Origin: CAG-390 sp051867815
Lineage (GTDB): Bacteria > Bacillota > Clostridia > Oscillospirales > CAG-272
DNA length: 23,364 nucleotides
Direction of reading: 5' to 3'
Assembly: GCA_051867815.1 (NCBI GenBank)
Contig: JBJDZD010000157.1
Coordinates: 1 to 23,364 of the forward strand
Positions 15,452-22,423 of this stretch are shown here, piece by piece. The notes beneath the pieces are model-generated. The model ran no database searches. It was not told the origin of the DNA and was given only the letters and a program-made list of their open reading frames with translations. Numbering within the stretch: position 1 is the first letter of the stretch; each line of letters begins with the position of its first letter. A program made the position numbers and the translations under genes.

Positions 15452-17056
15452 TTATCTGTGTTTGATCTTAGCCATGATTGAATCGTGTGAAAGACCGTAT
15501 TTGTTGGCAATGTCGCGAGCGTAGCTCTTACCGTCCGGCTTTGCCCTATATATCTTAAAGGAACGCTTACCATCGTCGATGCCGGCAACGAGAGTGTCGA
15601 TCGGTGCGCCGCCCTCAGCTGCGCATTTGGCATTGATATCGTCAAGCATTGCCGCAAGCTCGTGCAGGTGGGTCGAGAAGAGAGTTCGGCAACCAACGGA
15701 AGAGAATCCGGCAAGGACCTCCGCCGCAATATAGGAAGCCTCGTAAGAGCCGGTTGACGATAGGGATTCGTCAAGCAAAACGAGGGACTGCGACGTAACA
15801 CAATCAAAAATCTCACCGAGACGCGCACATTCCTCGCCCAGACGACCCTTGTCGATCGTGTCATCGGCGCCGGTGGGGAAGTGCGTGAAAATGGCGTCAA
15901 CGGGCGAGATAGTTGCACTTTCGGCAGGAACGAAAAGACCGAGCTGCATCATCACCTGCGCCATACCGAGCGCGCAGGTGATGACGGATTTACCGCCTCT
16001 GTTCGGGCCGGAAAGGACATATATCGTTGCCTTATCGTCAAATATGAGGTCGTTGGTAACTATTTTGTCATCGATCTTAAGCGCAACGGCAGGGTTATAA
16101 AGCTTGACGGCGGAGAAGGCTCTTTCCTCGGCAGGAGCAATAACGGGAACGCATAAGTCACATCCGCGCTCGCGCAGGCGCGACATAAGGCGCGTACCCT
16201 TGATGAGAAATTCTATCTCGGGCATGAGGTTGAGCAGGAAATCCGTGTTTTCGAGAACATACTGCTGAACTATCTTTTTCCACGAGCGGAGCGAGGATTT
16301 GTACACCTCGTTTATAGCCGTGTTAAAGGCAAGCGAGAGCGCAGTCTTTTGGCTTTCGGACTGTTTCTTACCGAACGGAACGAGATTTGCTATACAGGTG
16401 TATTCGTCGTCCTTGAAATTAAGGCGGAGAATTTTTTCAAGCACCTCACCCGAGCGGAAAGGCTCGGGATTGATCGAAAGAACGCCTGCGGACGAGGGGC
16501 GAAGCTGAGCGTCGAGATTGACGCCCATAGTAACGCTTTTGATCTCGCGCACACGCTTCGTAAGCTCGCAGAGCTTCTCGTTGAGCTGTGCATAGTAATC
16601 TGACTCGGCAAGCTCGCTGATGCGCGCACAGAGCGTTTTGAAGGCCTCTCCGTGCAGCTTGTCCTTGACGGTGTTAAGCCCGTCGTCCAGCGTATCAACG
16701 CAGGAGATATATAGCTCGATCTCCGTTATGCTTGAAAGGTAATCGTTGGGGTCGCCGCTGTCGGCTTCAAGACGGCGAAGCTCCATTATATCCGATAGGA
16801 TGGGGAGAAGCTCGTTAAGCGTGTGGATAAGCTCGGGGTTGTCAAGCATGTCCGCAAAGGTCTCGCGGCGGTAATTAATGACGTTTACATCCGATGTAAA
16901 GAAATCGGAGAGAGAGCCGTTCTTCAGGTCGAAAATCTGCGTAAAGCCCATTTCATCAAGCGTGAAATCGGATATGTCCGGCCTTCCCGTCTCAGAATGA
17001 TGACGGCTTATGCTTTCGGCATCCGGATACAGCAAAGAAAAATTCGTAAGGTCCAA
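15452..17056 (-). CDS. Short MutS-family ATPase lacking the mismatch-recognition domain
   Basis: The 534-residue protein matches the core and ATPase domains of MutS but is far shorter than MutS (about 850 residues) and has no N-terminal mismatch-binding motif. It also lacks the C-terminal Smr domain of MutS2. The helical lever/clamp part covers about 40-335. The ATPase has Walker A GPNRGGKS (350-357), with Arg where MutS has Met, and Walker B LVLLDE (425-430). The next segment reads SLSSTGS where MutS has LGRGT. FSTHLHEL (460-467) replaces ATHYHEL. The start is TTG; a stop codon lies two codons upstream and GGA stands 11 bases before it. It follows a Xer-like recombinase gene on the same strand after 70 bases. 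Such short MutS homologues are known in Firmicutes but their job is unclear. A DNA-junction or recombination role is inference. Confidence 0.85.
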   Translation of the reverse strand: MDLTNFSLLYPDAESISRHHSETGRPDISDFTLDEMGFTQIFDLKNGSLSDFFTSDVNVINYRRETFADMLDNPELIHTLNELLPILSDIMELRRLEADSGDPNDYLSSITEIELYISCVDTLDDGLNTVKDKLHGEAFKTLCARISELAESDYYAQLNEKLCELTKRVREIKSVTMGVNLDAQLRPSSAGVLSINPEPFRSGEVLEKILRLNFKDDEYTCIANLVPFGKKQSESQKTALSLAFNTAINEVYKSSLRSWKKIVQQYVLENTDFLLNLMPEIEFLIKGTRLMSRLRERGCDLCVPVIAPAEERAFSAVKLYNPAVALKIDDKIVTNDLIFDDKATIYVLSGPNRGGKSVITCALGMAQVMMQLGLFVPAESATISPVDAIFTHFPTGADDTIDKGRLGEECARLGEIFDCVTSQSLVLLDESLSSTGSYEASYIAAEVLAGFSSVGCRTLFSTHLHELAAMLDDINAKCAAEGGAPIDTLVAGIDDGKRSFKIYRAKPDGKSYARDIANKYGLSHDSIMAKIKHR

Positions 17057-17087
17057 AACTGATTATTTCCTTTCGGTTTGTTAGTTA

Positions 17088-17093
17088 ATTATA
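17088..17093 (-). promoter_or_regulatory. Possible extended -10 box for the mutS-like gene
   Basis: On the minus strand TATAAT is preceded by TGA, an extended -10, about 31 bases before the TTG start. No good -35 box stands 17 bases upstream. It may allow transcription independent of the recombinase gene. Confidence 0.4.
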
Positions 17094-17126
17094 TCACAAT
17101 TTCGGCAAAAAGTATATATCAAAACG

Positions 17127-18200
17127 TCAAATTTTGTTGTCCTTCGGTCCGAGAGTGCCGATATGCACGGTCTGCTCGCCTTTTTCGGCGTCGGGGGACG
17201 GAGATACGGCTGCAAGCGGATTTTTAGACATGGCCGCCTCAACCTCGCTGTTGGAAACGTGGGTGTATATCTGCGTGGTGTTGAGCTGCTCGTGACCGAG
17301 TATTTCTTTAAGCACTCGAACATCCACGCCGCCTTTTGAGTACATGAGCGTTGCCGCCGTGTGGCGTAGCTTATGCACGGAAAGACCGCGGTTGCCAAGC
17401 CCCGACATTTCCAGGTATTTTTCGACCATCAGCTGCACGGTGCGGTTGTTGATGCGCTTGCCTTGACGGGAAAGGAAGAGGGCGGTTTCTGTTTCTGCGG
17501 CAACCTTTTGCCGTTCTCTGAGCGGTATGTATTCTTCGAGCGCGGAGCGGCAGGCGTCGTTGAAATATATGATTCGCTCCTTGTTGCCCTTACCGAGTAT
17601 TCGTACCGAACGCAAAAAGCGGTCAAGGTCGTTTAAGTTTATTCCGACAAGCTCGGAAAGCCGCATTCCGCAGTTGAGAAAGAGCGTGACCATGCAGTAA
17701 TTGCGAATGCGTGCGTATTCGGTTTGGGACTTGTCGTTACGGACTGTGTCCATGAACTGTATTGCATCCTCAAGGCTCATGTGCTTTGGGAGGGATTTTT
17801 GCTTCTTCGGCGATTCGACTATATCCGTGGGGTTGTTCTCCAGCGCCATCTTAGTCTTTGTGTAGAATTTATAAAGACCTTTGATGGCGGAAAGCTTGCG
17901 CGCTCTCGCATTTGCGGCGTTGCCGAGGGTGCGGTCGCAAAAATAAAGAAAATTGTATATCTCGCTTGTCGTGACCGACCGCAAAAATGCAACGTCAACG
18001 CATTGGAGGGATATTTTCTCGTATTCATCGGAGCCGTATTCAATGCCCTCGCGGTCCGCTATAATAAATCTGAAAAATGTCCGCAGGTCAAGCATGTATT
18101 CATTGACCGTGCGCGGCGAGCAGCCGGCAATGGTCTGCTTATAGCTTGCAAAATCGCGCAGGGCAGGCGAGTACTCGCGCGGATCGTATTCGGTTGACAT
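17127..18200 (-). CDS. Tyrosine recombinase, Xer-like
   Basis: The 357-residue enzyme has an N-terminal SAM-like core-binding domain (about 10-120) and a catalytic domain with the full set Arg180 (GMRLSEL), Lys204 (GKGNKER), His276 and Arg279 (HKLRHT), His303 (LGHEQ) and the nucleophile Tyr312 (TQIYTHV). This is the pattern of XerC/XerD chromosome-dimer resolvases. At 357 residues it is longer than the usual 300; the extra length lies in an insertion around 45-70 and a tail after 320 (rich in Ser, Pro and Glu). GAGG stands 11 to 12 bases before the ATG. No phage or integron genes and no flanking direct repeats are seen, so a housekeeping Xer role is more likely than integration. It precedes the mutS-like gene on the same strand. 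Confidence 0.92.
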   Translation of the reverse strand: MSTEYDPREYSPALRDFASYKQTIAGCSPRTVNEYMLDLRTFFRFIIADREGIEYGSDEYEKISLQCVDVAFLRSVTTSEIYNFLYFCDRTLGNAANARARKLSAIKGLYKFYTKTKMALENNPTDIVESPKKQKSLPKHMSLEDAIQFMDTVRNDKSQTEYARIRNYCMVTLFLNCGMRLSELVGINLNDLDRFLRSVRILGKGNKERIIYFNDACRSALEEYIPLRERQKVAAETETALFLSRQGKRINNRTVQLMVEKYLEMSGLGNRGLSVHKLRHTAATLMYSKGGVDVRVLKEILGHEQLNTTQIYTHVSNSEVEAAMSKNPLAAVSPSPDAEKGEQTVHIGTLGPKDNKI

Positions 18201-18260
18201 AAATGCTTTACCTCACAATATAATAAGCAATTCAATAAGCGCATTCGAACTATCACATAT

Positions 18261-18266
18261 ATTATA
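18261..18266 (-). promoter_or_regulatory. Possible -10 box of the Xer-like gene
   Basis: TATAAT on the minus strand lies about 60 bases before the recombinase start. The -35 region at the correct distance (CACTAA) is poor, so support is limited to the -10 element. Confidence 0.35.
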
Positions 18267-18317
18267 CAACTTTTCGAAAGATTTTAGTGGATAAAGTGTA
18301 AACTTTCCGCGTTTATG

Positions 18318-18346
18318 TTGAATATTCTGAATTTTAAGTATATAAT
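18318..18346 (+). promoter_or_regulatory. Promoter of the membrane protein-HAD operon
   Basis: TTGAAT (18318-18323), a 17-base spacer and TATAAT (18341-18346) predict initiation near 18353. This excludes the in-frame ATG at 18315 as the translation start of the gene that follows. Confidence 0.75.
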
Positions 18347-18383
18347 TGTAGGAGTAAAACTATCCGGAGGACTGATTTCAGTA

Positions 18384-18986
18384 ATGGAATTCATCAAAAA
18401 ACATTCATACAGCGCGGTTGGGCTTTTCGTAAAGCAGATCGCAATATCCATATTCGGACTTGTCCTTGCCATCGCCTGTCATCAAATCAGCGAGACGGTC
18501 AAGGTCGTGTCAAGCGTATGCGCGATAATCTTCTACCTGTTCCTTATCTACGCCGCGATTTGGGAGGTCGGATCCAAGGATAAATTCGGCATTGAATACG
18601 GCAAGATAAAGCCACAACCTTTGACCGGCCTGTACATTGGCCTTATCGCCTCCATTCCGAATTTCCTGCTTGCCATTCTTGCAACTCTCGGCATCCTCAT
18701 TGCCGACGGCGGCGTTTTCTCCACAATCGGAGCGATCGGAAGCAGCGGCGCACTCTTTATTGAGGGCATGTACACGGGTCTGTTATCCGTCAATGTCGGC
18801 GGCGCACCGCTTAATACGCTGTGGTTTATGTATTTTCTCATTCCCCTGCCTGCAATAGGCATATCCACGCTTGCATACTATCTCGGCTCCAAGGGAATTC
18901 ATTTTACGAAGATCCTCATCGAGGAGAATCCCGAGGACGCAGAGGTGAAAAGACAGAAGAAAAAGTCGAGGAGAGACAACGAATGA
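18384..18986 (+). CDS. Four-span membrane protein of unknown function
   Basis: The ATG at 18384 follows CCGGAGG by 13 bases, which is long. A CTG at 18372 lies too close to that site, and the ATG at 18315 lies upstream of the predicted transcript start. The product has 200 residues with hydrophobic segments near 12-32, 40-60, 79-104 and 140-165, and a strongly basic C-terminal tail (KRQKKKSRRDNE), so both ends are probably cytoplasmic. I do not recognise the family. The stop overlaps the start of the HAD hydrolase gene (ATGA), which suggests coupled production. Confidence 0.7.
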   Translation: MEFIKKHSYSAVGLFVKQIAISIFGLVLAIACHQISETVKVVSSVCAIIFYLFLIYAAIWEVGSKDKFGIEYGKIKPQPLTGLYIGLIASIPNFLLAILATLGILIADGGVFSTIGAIGSSGALFIEGMYTGLLSVNVGGAPLNTLWFMYFLIPLPAIGISTLAYYLGSKGIHFTKILIEENPEDAEVKRQKKKSRRDNE

Positions 18987-19600
18987 ATTACAAGCACTTG
19001 ATATACGACTTCGACGGCACTCTCTCCGATACATATCCCTGCTTTACGGAGACGGTTCTCCGTGTTCTCAAGGAAAACGGCATGAACGACACGTACGAAA
19101 GCGTTTACGCCAAGCTCAAGACATCTATAGGCTATACCATCGGCCGTTACGATTTTGAGCAAGACGCAAAGGCGGTCAGCCGCCGCTTTCATGAGATTCA
19201 TGACGAGATAGCTCCCGAAATTCAGAATCCGTATCCTGAATCCGAGGAGATACTTCGCTACGCCATGGCAAACGGTCACAAGAACTACCTTTTCACTCAT
19301 TCCGGCAGAATAGTTAAGATTCTTCTCGAAAAATGGGGATGGCTCGATTGCTTTGAAGATATTATTGACGGGTCCATGATTGTTAAATCGAAGCCGGATC
19401 CGGATTCGCTCTTTAAGCTATGCGCAAAGCACGGCCTCGATCCCAAGGATTGCCTTATGATAGGCGATCGCGATATCGACACCGACTGCGGTCGAAACGC
19501 AGGAATGAAGGGTTGCCTTTTTGACCCGGATCATTATTACGACGATATCGATGTCGATTACCGTATAGAAAACCTGCTTCAACTGAAAAACATTATATAA
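18983..19600 (+). CDS. HAD-superfamily hydrolase (phosphoglycolate phosphatase-like)
   Basis: The 205-residue phosphatase has the nucleophile Asp9 and acid/base Asp11 in YDFDGTL, motif II in LFTHSG, the conserved Lys of motif III in KSKPDPD and the acidic pair of motif IV in GDRDIDTD. The helical cap lies between motifs I and II (about 15-85). AGGAG stands upstream, and the ATG overlaps the stop of the membrane protein gene. Members of this subgroup act on phosphoglycolate, sugar phosphates or pyrophosphate; sequence alone does not choose. The longer in-frame reading upstream only overlaps the preceding gene. A strong terminator begins at its stop codon. Confidence 0.9.
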   Translation: MNYKHLIYDFDGTLSDTYPCFTETVLRVLKENGMNDTYESVYAKLKTSIGYTIGRYDFEQDAKAVSRRFHEIHDEIAPEIQNPYPESEEILRYAMANGHKNYLFTHSGRIVKILLEKWGWLDCFEDIIDGSMIVKSKPDPDSLFKLCAKHGLDPKDCLMIGDRDIDTDCGRNAGMKGCLFDPDHYYDDIDVDYRIENLLQLKNII

Positions 19601-19630
19601 AAGCCGTCGGCTCGGTGAGCCGACGGCTTT
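19600..19630. terminator. Two-way intrinsic terminator between the HAD and SDR genes
   Basis: A perfect 14-bp stem, AAAGCCGTCGGCTC / GAGCCGACGGCTTT, has a 3-base loop (GGT). It begins at the HAD stop codon and ends 20 bases from the SDR stop, closing both convergent genes. Confidence 0.9.
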
Positions 19631-19649
19631 CTATGCGATTACAATGCTT

Positions 19650-20369
19650 TTATACGGGAAAACCTCCGTCAACCGGGATGCAGGCTCCCGTTATAAATGA
19701 TGCTTCGTCAGATGCCAGAAAACGGATTACCGCCGCGACCTCCTCCGCCTTGCCGATGCGGCAGAGAGGAGTAGCGTCTGCAAGCTCGCGTAAGGTATTG
19801 CCGTCGAGCATAGAATTCATATCTGTGTCAATAACGCCCGGCTCGACGCAGTTGACCGTGATACCGGAAGGTCCAAGCTCCTTTGCAATCGCCTGAGTAA
19901 GTCCTCGCAGACCGGCCTTTGAGGCCGAGTAGTGAACCTCGCATGAAGCACCCATCCTGCCCCAAACCGATCCGACGTTGATAATTCGACCGCTTTTTTG
20001 AGCGATCATGTGCTTCGCCGCCTCGCGGCAGAGCGTAAAGGCGGAGCTGAGATTCGTGTCGAGCATGCGCCGCCAATCGTTGTCCGAAATATCGGTTAGG
20101 AGAGAGAACTGAGCAATGCCGGCGCAGTTTATCAAAACGTCAATGCCGCCTAAGACCTCAATGGCTTCCGAAAACGCATTTTTTGCGTTTTCCGGGTCGG
20201 AAACGTCACCCTTGACAGAGAAAGCCCCGGTCTCGTTTGCAAGTGCCGCGGCACATTCGTCTGCACTTTTGTAGATGAACGCGACCTTGTCACCGATTCC
20301 GGTAAAATACTTAACGCATGCGGCTCCAATACCGCGCGAGCCGCCGCTGATTAAAACTCTGTTTTTCAT
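19650..20369 (-). CDS. SDR reductase, probable EF-P 5-aminopentanone reductase (YmfI-like)
   Basis: This 239-residue short-chain dehydrogenase has the NAD(P)H loop GGSRGIG (9-15), NCAG (81-84), Asn106, Ser134, Tyr147 and Lys151. The start at 20369 is set by GGAGGT 5 bases upstream; an in-frame ATG further up at 20420 lies in the promoter. The stretch SVWGRMGASCEVHYSASKAG resembles the Bacillus YmfI group, which completes the 5-aminopentanol modification of elongation factor P. In that pathway the reductase acts on the modified Lys of EF-P. FabG (fatty-acid ketoreductase) is the main alternative, but the gene stands alone and not in a fab cluster. Family is certain; the EF-P role is a moderate inference. 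It has its own promoter. Confidence 0.85.
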   Translation of the reverse strand: MKNRVLISGGSRGIGAACVKYFTGIGDKVAFIYKSADECAAALANETGAFSVKGDVSDPENAKNAFSEAIEVLGGIDVLINCAGIAQFSLLTDISDNDWRRMLDTNLSSAFTLCREAAKHMIAQKSGRIINVGSVWGRMGASCEVHYSASKAGLRGLTQAIAKELGPSGITVNCVEPGVIDTDMNSMLDGNTLRELADATPLCRIGKAEEVAAVIRFLASDEASFITGACIPVDGGFPV

Positions 20370-20391
20370 GTTCCACCTCCGAGCTGTCTTT

Positions 20392-20420
20392 ATTATAGCA
20401 CAAAAAACCGAATTTCGCAA
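20392..20420 (-). promoter_or_regulatory. Promoter of the SDR gene
   Basis: On the minus strand TTGCGA (20420-20415) and TATAAT (20397-20392) are spaced by 17 bases, with TGC before the -10 box. It lies within the proposed sigF terminator. Confidence 0.65.
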
Positions 20421-20440
20421 GTAAAATATGAACTTTCGGT
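20402..20440 (-). terminator. Weak terminator of the spoIIA operon
   Basis: Reading the minus strand after the sigF stop, ACCGAA (20440-20435) pairs with TTCGGT (20412-20407) across a long loop that holds a further AAGT/ACTT pairing, and a run of six T ends at 20402. The stem is short, so termination may be partial. Confidence 0.4.
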
Positions 20441-20445
20441 ATTTA

Positions 20446-21195
20446 TTATTTCGTAAGCTCGGTGCGTAGAAACTCGACTATCTTTTTTTCCTCGCGCGAT
20501 ACCTTGACCTGCGTAAGACCAAGTGCCTGCGCGGTTTTCTGCTGTGTCATATCCTTAAAATAGCGCAGAACGATTATTTGCCGCCAAAGCGGCGGCAACA
20601 GCCTTATGGCTTGAGCGAGCGCAATCCGGTCGCGCGCATGTTCTATCTCAAGCAGACCGTCGCCGTCGGGGATGCGGTCGTAAAGGCAAAGCCCTTCTCC
20701 ATCCTCGCCTCGGCTCTCCGAAAGGGATGCAACGGGACTGATGGCATCAAGCGCCGCCGCGGCCTCTTCCGGTGAAACGCCGCACTTTTCCGCAAGCTCG
20801 GATATGTGGGGTTCCTTGCCCGTCTCTGCAATGATTCTCGTTTGCTCACGCATCAGCTCTGCACCGAGCTTCTTTATCGCTCGTCCCACCTTAATGGGGC
20901 CGTCGTCGCGCAGATGCCGCCGTATTTCGCCGACTATGAGGGGAACTGCGTAAGTAGAAAATGCTGTTCCTCTTTCGAGGTCGAATGAACGGATTGCCTT
21001 GAGCATACCAATAGTGCCTATTTGAACGAGATCCTCGTATTCGCATCCGCGACCGCAGAATTTGAGCGCAATATGGCGTACAAGCCCCATATTGTCACAT
21101 ATCAGCTTTTCTGTTGCCGCCTCACATTCAGCACCGTCCGTATTTTGTGCTTGCTCGATAAGAAGTCGGTTTGATTCGTTTGAATATGAATTCAT
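20446..21195 (-). CDS. sigF: Forespore sigma factor SigF (SpoIIAC)
   Basis: Sigma-F is the first compartment-specific sigma factor of endospore formation and acts in the forespore. The 249-residue protein has sigma region 2 (about 36-105, with DLVQIGTIGMLKAIRSFD), region 3 (about 118-150) and region 4 (about 185-245, with RYFKDMTQQKTAQALGLTQ forming the helix-turn-helix). Its place as third gene after spoIIAA and spoIIAB separates it from SigG. GGGAG lies about 9 bases before the ATG, and 26 bases separate it from spoIIAB. SpoIIAB holds it inactive until SpoIIAA is dephosphorylated. This is the strongest evidence in the window that the organism forms spores or descends from spore formers. Confidence 0.96.
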   Translation of the reverse strand: MNSYSNESNRLLIEQAQNTDGAECEAATEKLICDNMGLVRHIALKFCGRGCEYEDLVQIGTIGMLKAIRSFDLERGTAFSTYAVPLIVGEIRRHLRDDGPIKVGRAIKKLGAELMREQTRIIAETGKEPHISELAEKCGVSPEEAAAALDAISPVASLSESRGEDGEGLCLYDRIPDGDGLLEIEHARDRIALAQAIRLLPPLWRQIIVLRYFKDMTQQKTAQALGLTQVKVSREEKKIVEFLRTELTK

Positions 21196-21221
21196 TTCGT
21201 AAGCTCCCGGATTATTATGTA

Positions 21222-21701
21222 TCAGCGGGAGCTTTTGCCCGAAAGCTTTCGTGTGAGCGTTACGGCGGTTCCTTTCCCGGGCTTAGATACAATCTTTACG
21301 CTGTCGCAGAAGCCTTCCATAACCGTAAAGCCCATTCCGCTCCGCTCCCCTGCGGCATCCGTAGTAAAGAGCGGTTCGCGTGCTTTGGCAATGTCGGGAA
21401 TGCCGACACCCTTGTCCTTTACGGATAAAATGACCGTTCCGTCCTCGCGCAGCTTGATCTCAAGGCGAATGATGCCTATGCAGTCCGGATAGCCGTGAAC
21501 GGTGCAGTTTGTGACTGCCTCGGAGAGGGCGCATTTGATATCCGAAAGCTCCGATGCCGTCGGGTCAAGAGAAGCAATGAATGCACCTGCCGCCGCTCTG
21601 GCAAAAGCCTCGTTTCGCGAATGGGAGGGAAAGTCAAGCTTCATTTCGTTGCATATTGGCGCAAGCTTTGGTCTGCCGCCGTGTTTTTTACTGTCTTTCA
21701 T
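21222..21701 (-). CDS. spoIIAB: Anti-sigma F factor SpoIIAB (serine kinase)
   Basis: SpoIIAB binds SigF and also phosphorylates SpoIIAA using ATP. The 159-residue protein has the GHKL-kinase N box (SEAVTN, Glu61/Asn65), the G1 box DKGVG (96-100) and the lid/G2 block ERSGMGF (119-125), with LFTT before it as in Bacillus. Homology to the Bacillus protein begins around CNEMKLDF, so about 16 residues rich in Lys, Gly and Pro precede the usual start. GGAG 6 bases before the ATG at 21701 supports this longer form. The start lies 12 bases after the spoIIAA stop. Confidence 0.95.
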   Translation of the reverse strand: MKDSKKHGGRPKLAPICNEMKLDFPSHSRNEAFARAAAGAFIASLDPTASELSDIKCALSEAVTNCTVHGYPDCIGIIRLEIKLREDGTVILSVKDKGVGIPDIAKAREPLFTTDAAGERSGMGFTVMEGFCDSVKIVSKPGKGTAVTLTRKLSGKSSR

Positions 21702-21713
21702 CTCTGTCTCCTT

Positions 21714-22049
21714 TCAAAAATTTGCTGTTTTCAGTATTTTTACTTTTTTATCAAATCCCGTCATGGTCAGCATTTTCATAACGACGGGCGACGGATTGCG
21801 CAGAGAAAGAGTGCCTCCCATCTCCTGCATAAGTGAATATCTTCCCATGATAAAACCAAGCCCGGAGCTGTCCATAAAATCAACCTCGGACATATCGAGG
21901 ATGAGATGCGTCGGCGTTCTGTTCCAGATTATATTATCTATCTCGCGGCGCATTGCCGAAGCGGAATGATGGTCTATCTCGCCGGAAACGGTTACGGTAA
22001 GGCCTTCCGCGCTCGCACTCAGGCGATATCTGCAGTTGCTTTTAATCAT
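21714..22049 (-). CDS. spoIIAA: Anti-sigma F factor antagonist SpoIIAA
   Basis: A 111-residue STAS-domain protein that frees SigF by binding SpoIIAB when unphosphorylated. GEIDHH (23-28) and DFMDSSGLGFIMGRY are hallmarks; Ser61, the first Ser after Asp60, matches the phosphorylated Ser58 of Bacillus. AAAGGAAAA precedes the ATG. The C-terminal end is about the usual length. It is the first gene of the spoIIA operon. Activation in the forespore depends on dephosphorylation by SpoIIE, which is not in this window. Confidence 0.96.
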   Translation of the reverse strand: MIKSNCRYRLSASAEGLTVTVSGEIDHHSASAMRREIDNIIWNRTPTHLILDMSEVDFMDSSGLGFIMGRYSLMQEMGGTLSLRNPSPVVMKMLTMTGFDKKVKILKTANF

Positions 22050-22077
22050 TTGAGTTTTTCCTTTCTTTTTTGATTTA

Positions 22078-22083
22078 ATTGTA
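22078..22083 (-). promoter_or_regulatory. Candidate -10 box upstream of spoIIAA
   Basis: On the minus strand TACAAT is preceded by TGA. A TCGACA box exists but at 21 bases, which is long. In Bacillus the spoIIA promoter is read by sigma-H (AGGA...GAAT type); I do not find a clear match to that pattern in the 170 bases upstream. The element is a weak proposal. Confidence 0.3.
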
Positions 22084-22153
22084 TCACCGCTCGCGCGTGA
22101 ATGCTGTCGAAGTATGAAGGAGAGGCACTTTTTTCAAAATTTTCCGAAAAAAC

Positions 22154-22182
22154 TTGAAAAGTTCACACCAATATGATATACT
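22154..22182 (+). promoter_or_regulatory. Promoter of the small membrane protein-deoD-deoB operon
   Basis: TTGAAA (22154-22159), a 17-base spacer and TATACT (22177-22182) with TGA before it (extended -10). Initiation near 22189 leaves a leader of about 28 bases. A small inverted repeat, AACTT-GAA-AAGTT (22151-22163), overlaps the -35 box. Confidence 0.75.
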
Positions 22183-22216
22183 ATCTATGTAATGAAAGCA
22201 AAGCGAGGCGAAATGA

Positions 22217-22423
22217 ATGTATTTTTTGAAGAAATACGGAATAATCCTATTGACGGTGCTTATACTGCTCGTTTTGACACTTGCTTTCGTCATACTGCTT
22301 TACGGCTACAAAGACGTTCTTCTCCCGACCTTTTCCCTTGCACGTGAGAGTGCTGTCTCGGATGCTGTGAATTTACCACCGGATTTCTGTAAAATTCTAT
22401 CTATCGGAGGAACAATGAAATGA
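22217..22423 (+). CDS. Small single-span membrane protein
   Basis: The 68-residue product has a short basic N-terminus (MYFLKKYG), one strong hydrophobic segment (residues 8-30) and a polar C-terminal tail of about 38 residues. GAGG lies 8 bases before the ATG at 22217. An ATG at 22213 in another frame gives a shorter, less protein-like product. The stop overlaps the deoD start (ATGA), so it heads the nucleoside-salvage operon. I do not recognise it. A small subunit or regulator of nucleoside uptake is conceivable from position only. Confidence 0.6.
   Translation: MYFLKKYGIILLTVLILLVLTLAFVILLYGYKDVLLPTFSLARESAVSDAVNLPPDFCKILSIGGTMK

Noticed and set aside
17127..18200. Tyrosine recombinase as the integrase of a mobile element
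   Set aside because: No phage, conjugation or cargo genes, no tRNA target and no flanking direct repeats were seen, and the neighbours are housekeeping. A Xer-type role fits better.
18315..18383. Earlier ATG at 18315 for the membrane protein
   Set aside because: It lies upstream of the predicted transcription start, and the added residues are not hydrophobic in the pattern of the protein.
18821..18982. Longer N-terminus for the HAD hydrolase
   Set aside because: It runs through the end of the membrane protein gene in another frame. The ATG at 18983 places DFDGT at the usual distance from the start.
20370..20420. Longer N-terminus for the SDR protein
   Set aside because: It would begin within the promoter and lacks a binding site; the ATG at 20369 has GGAGGT at ideal spacing.
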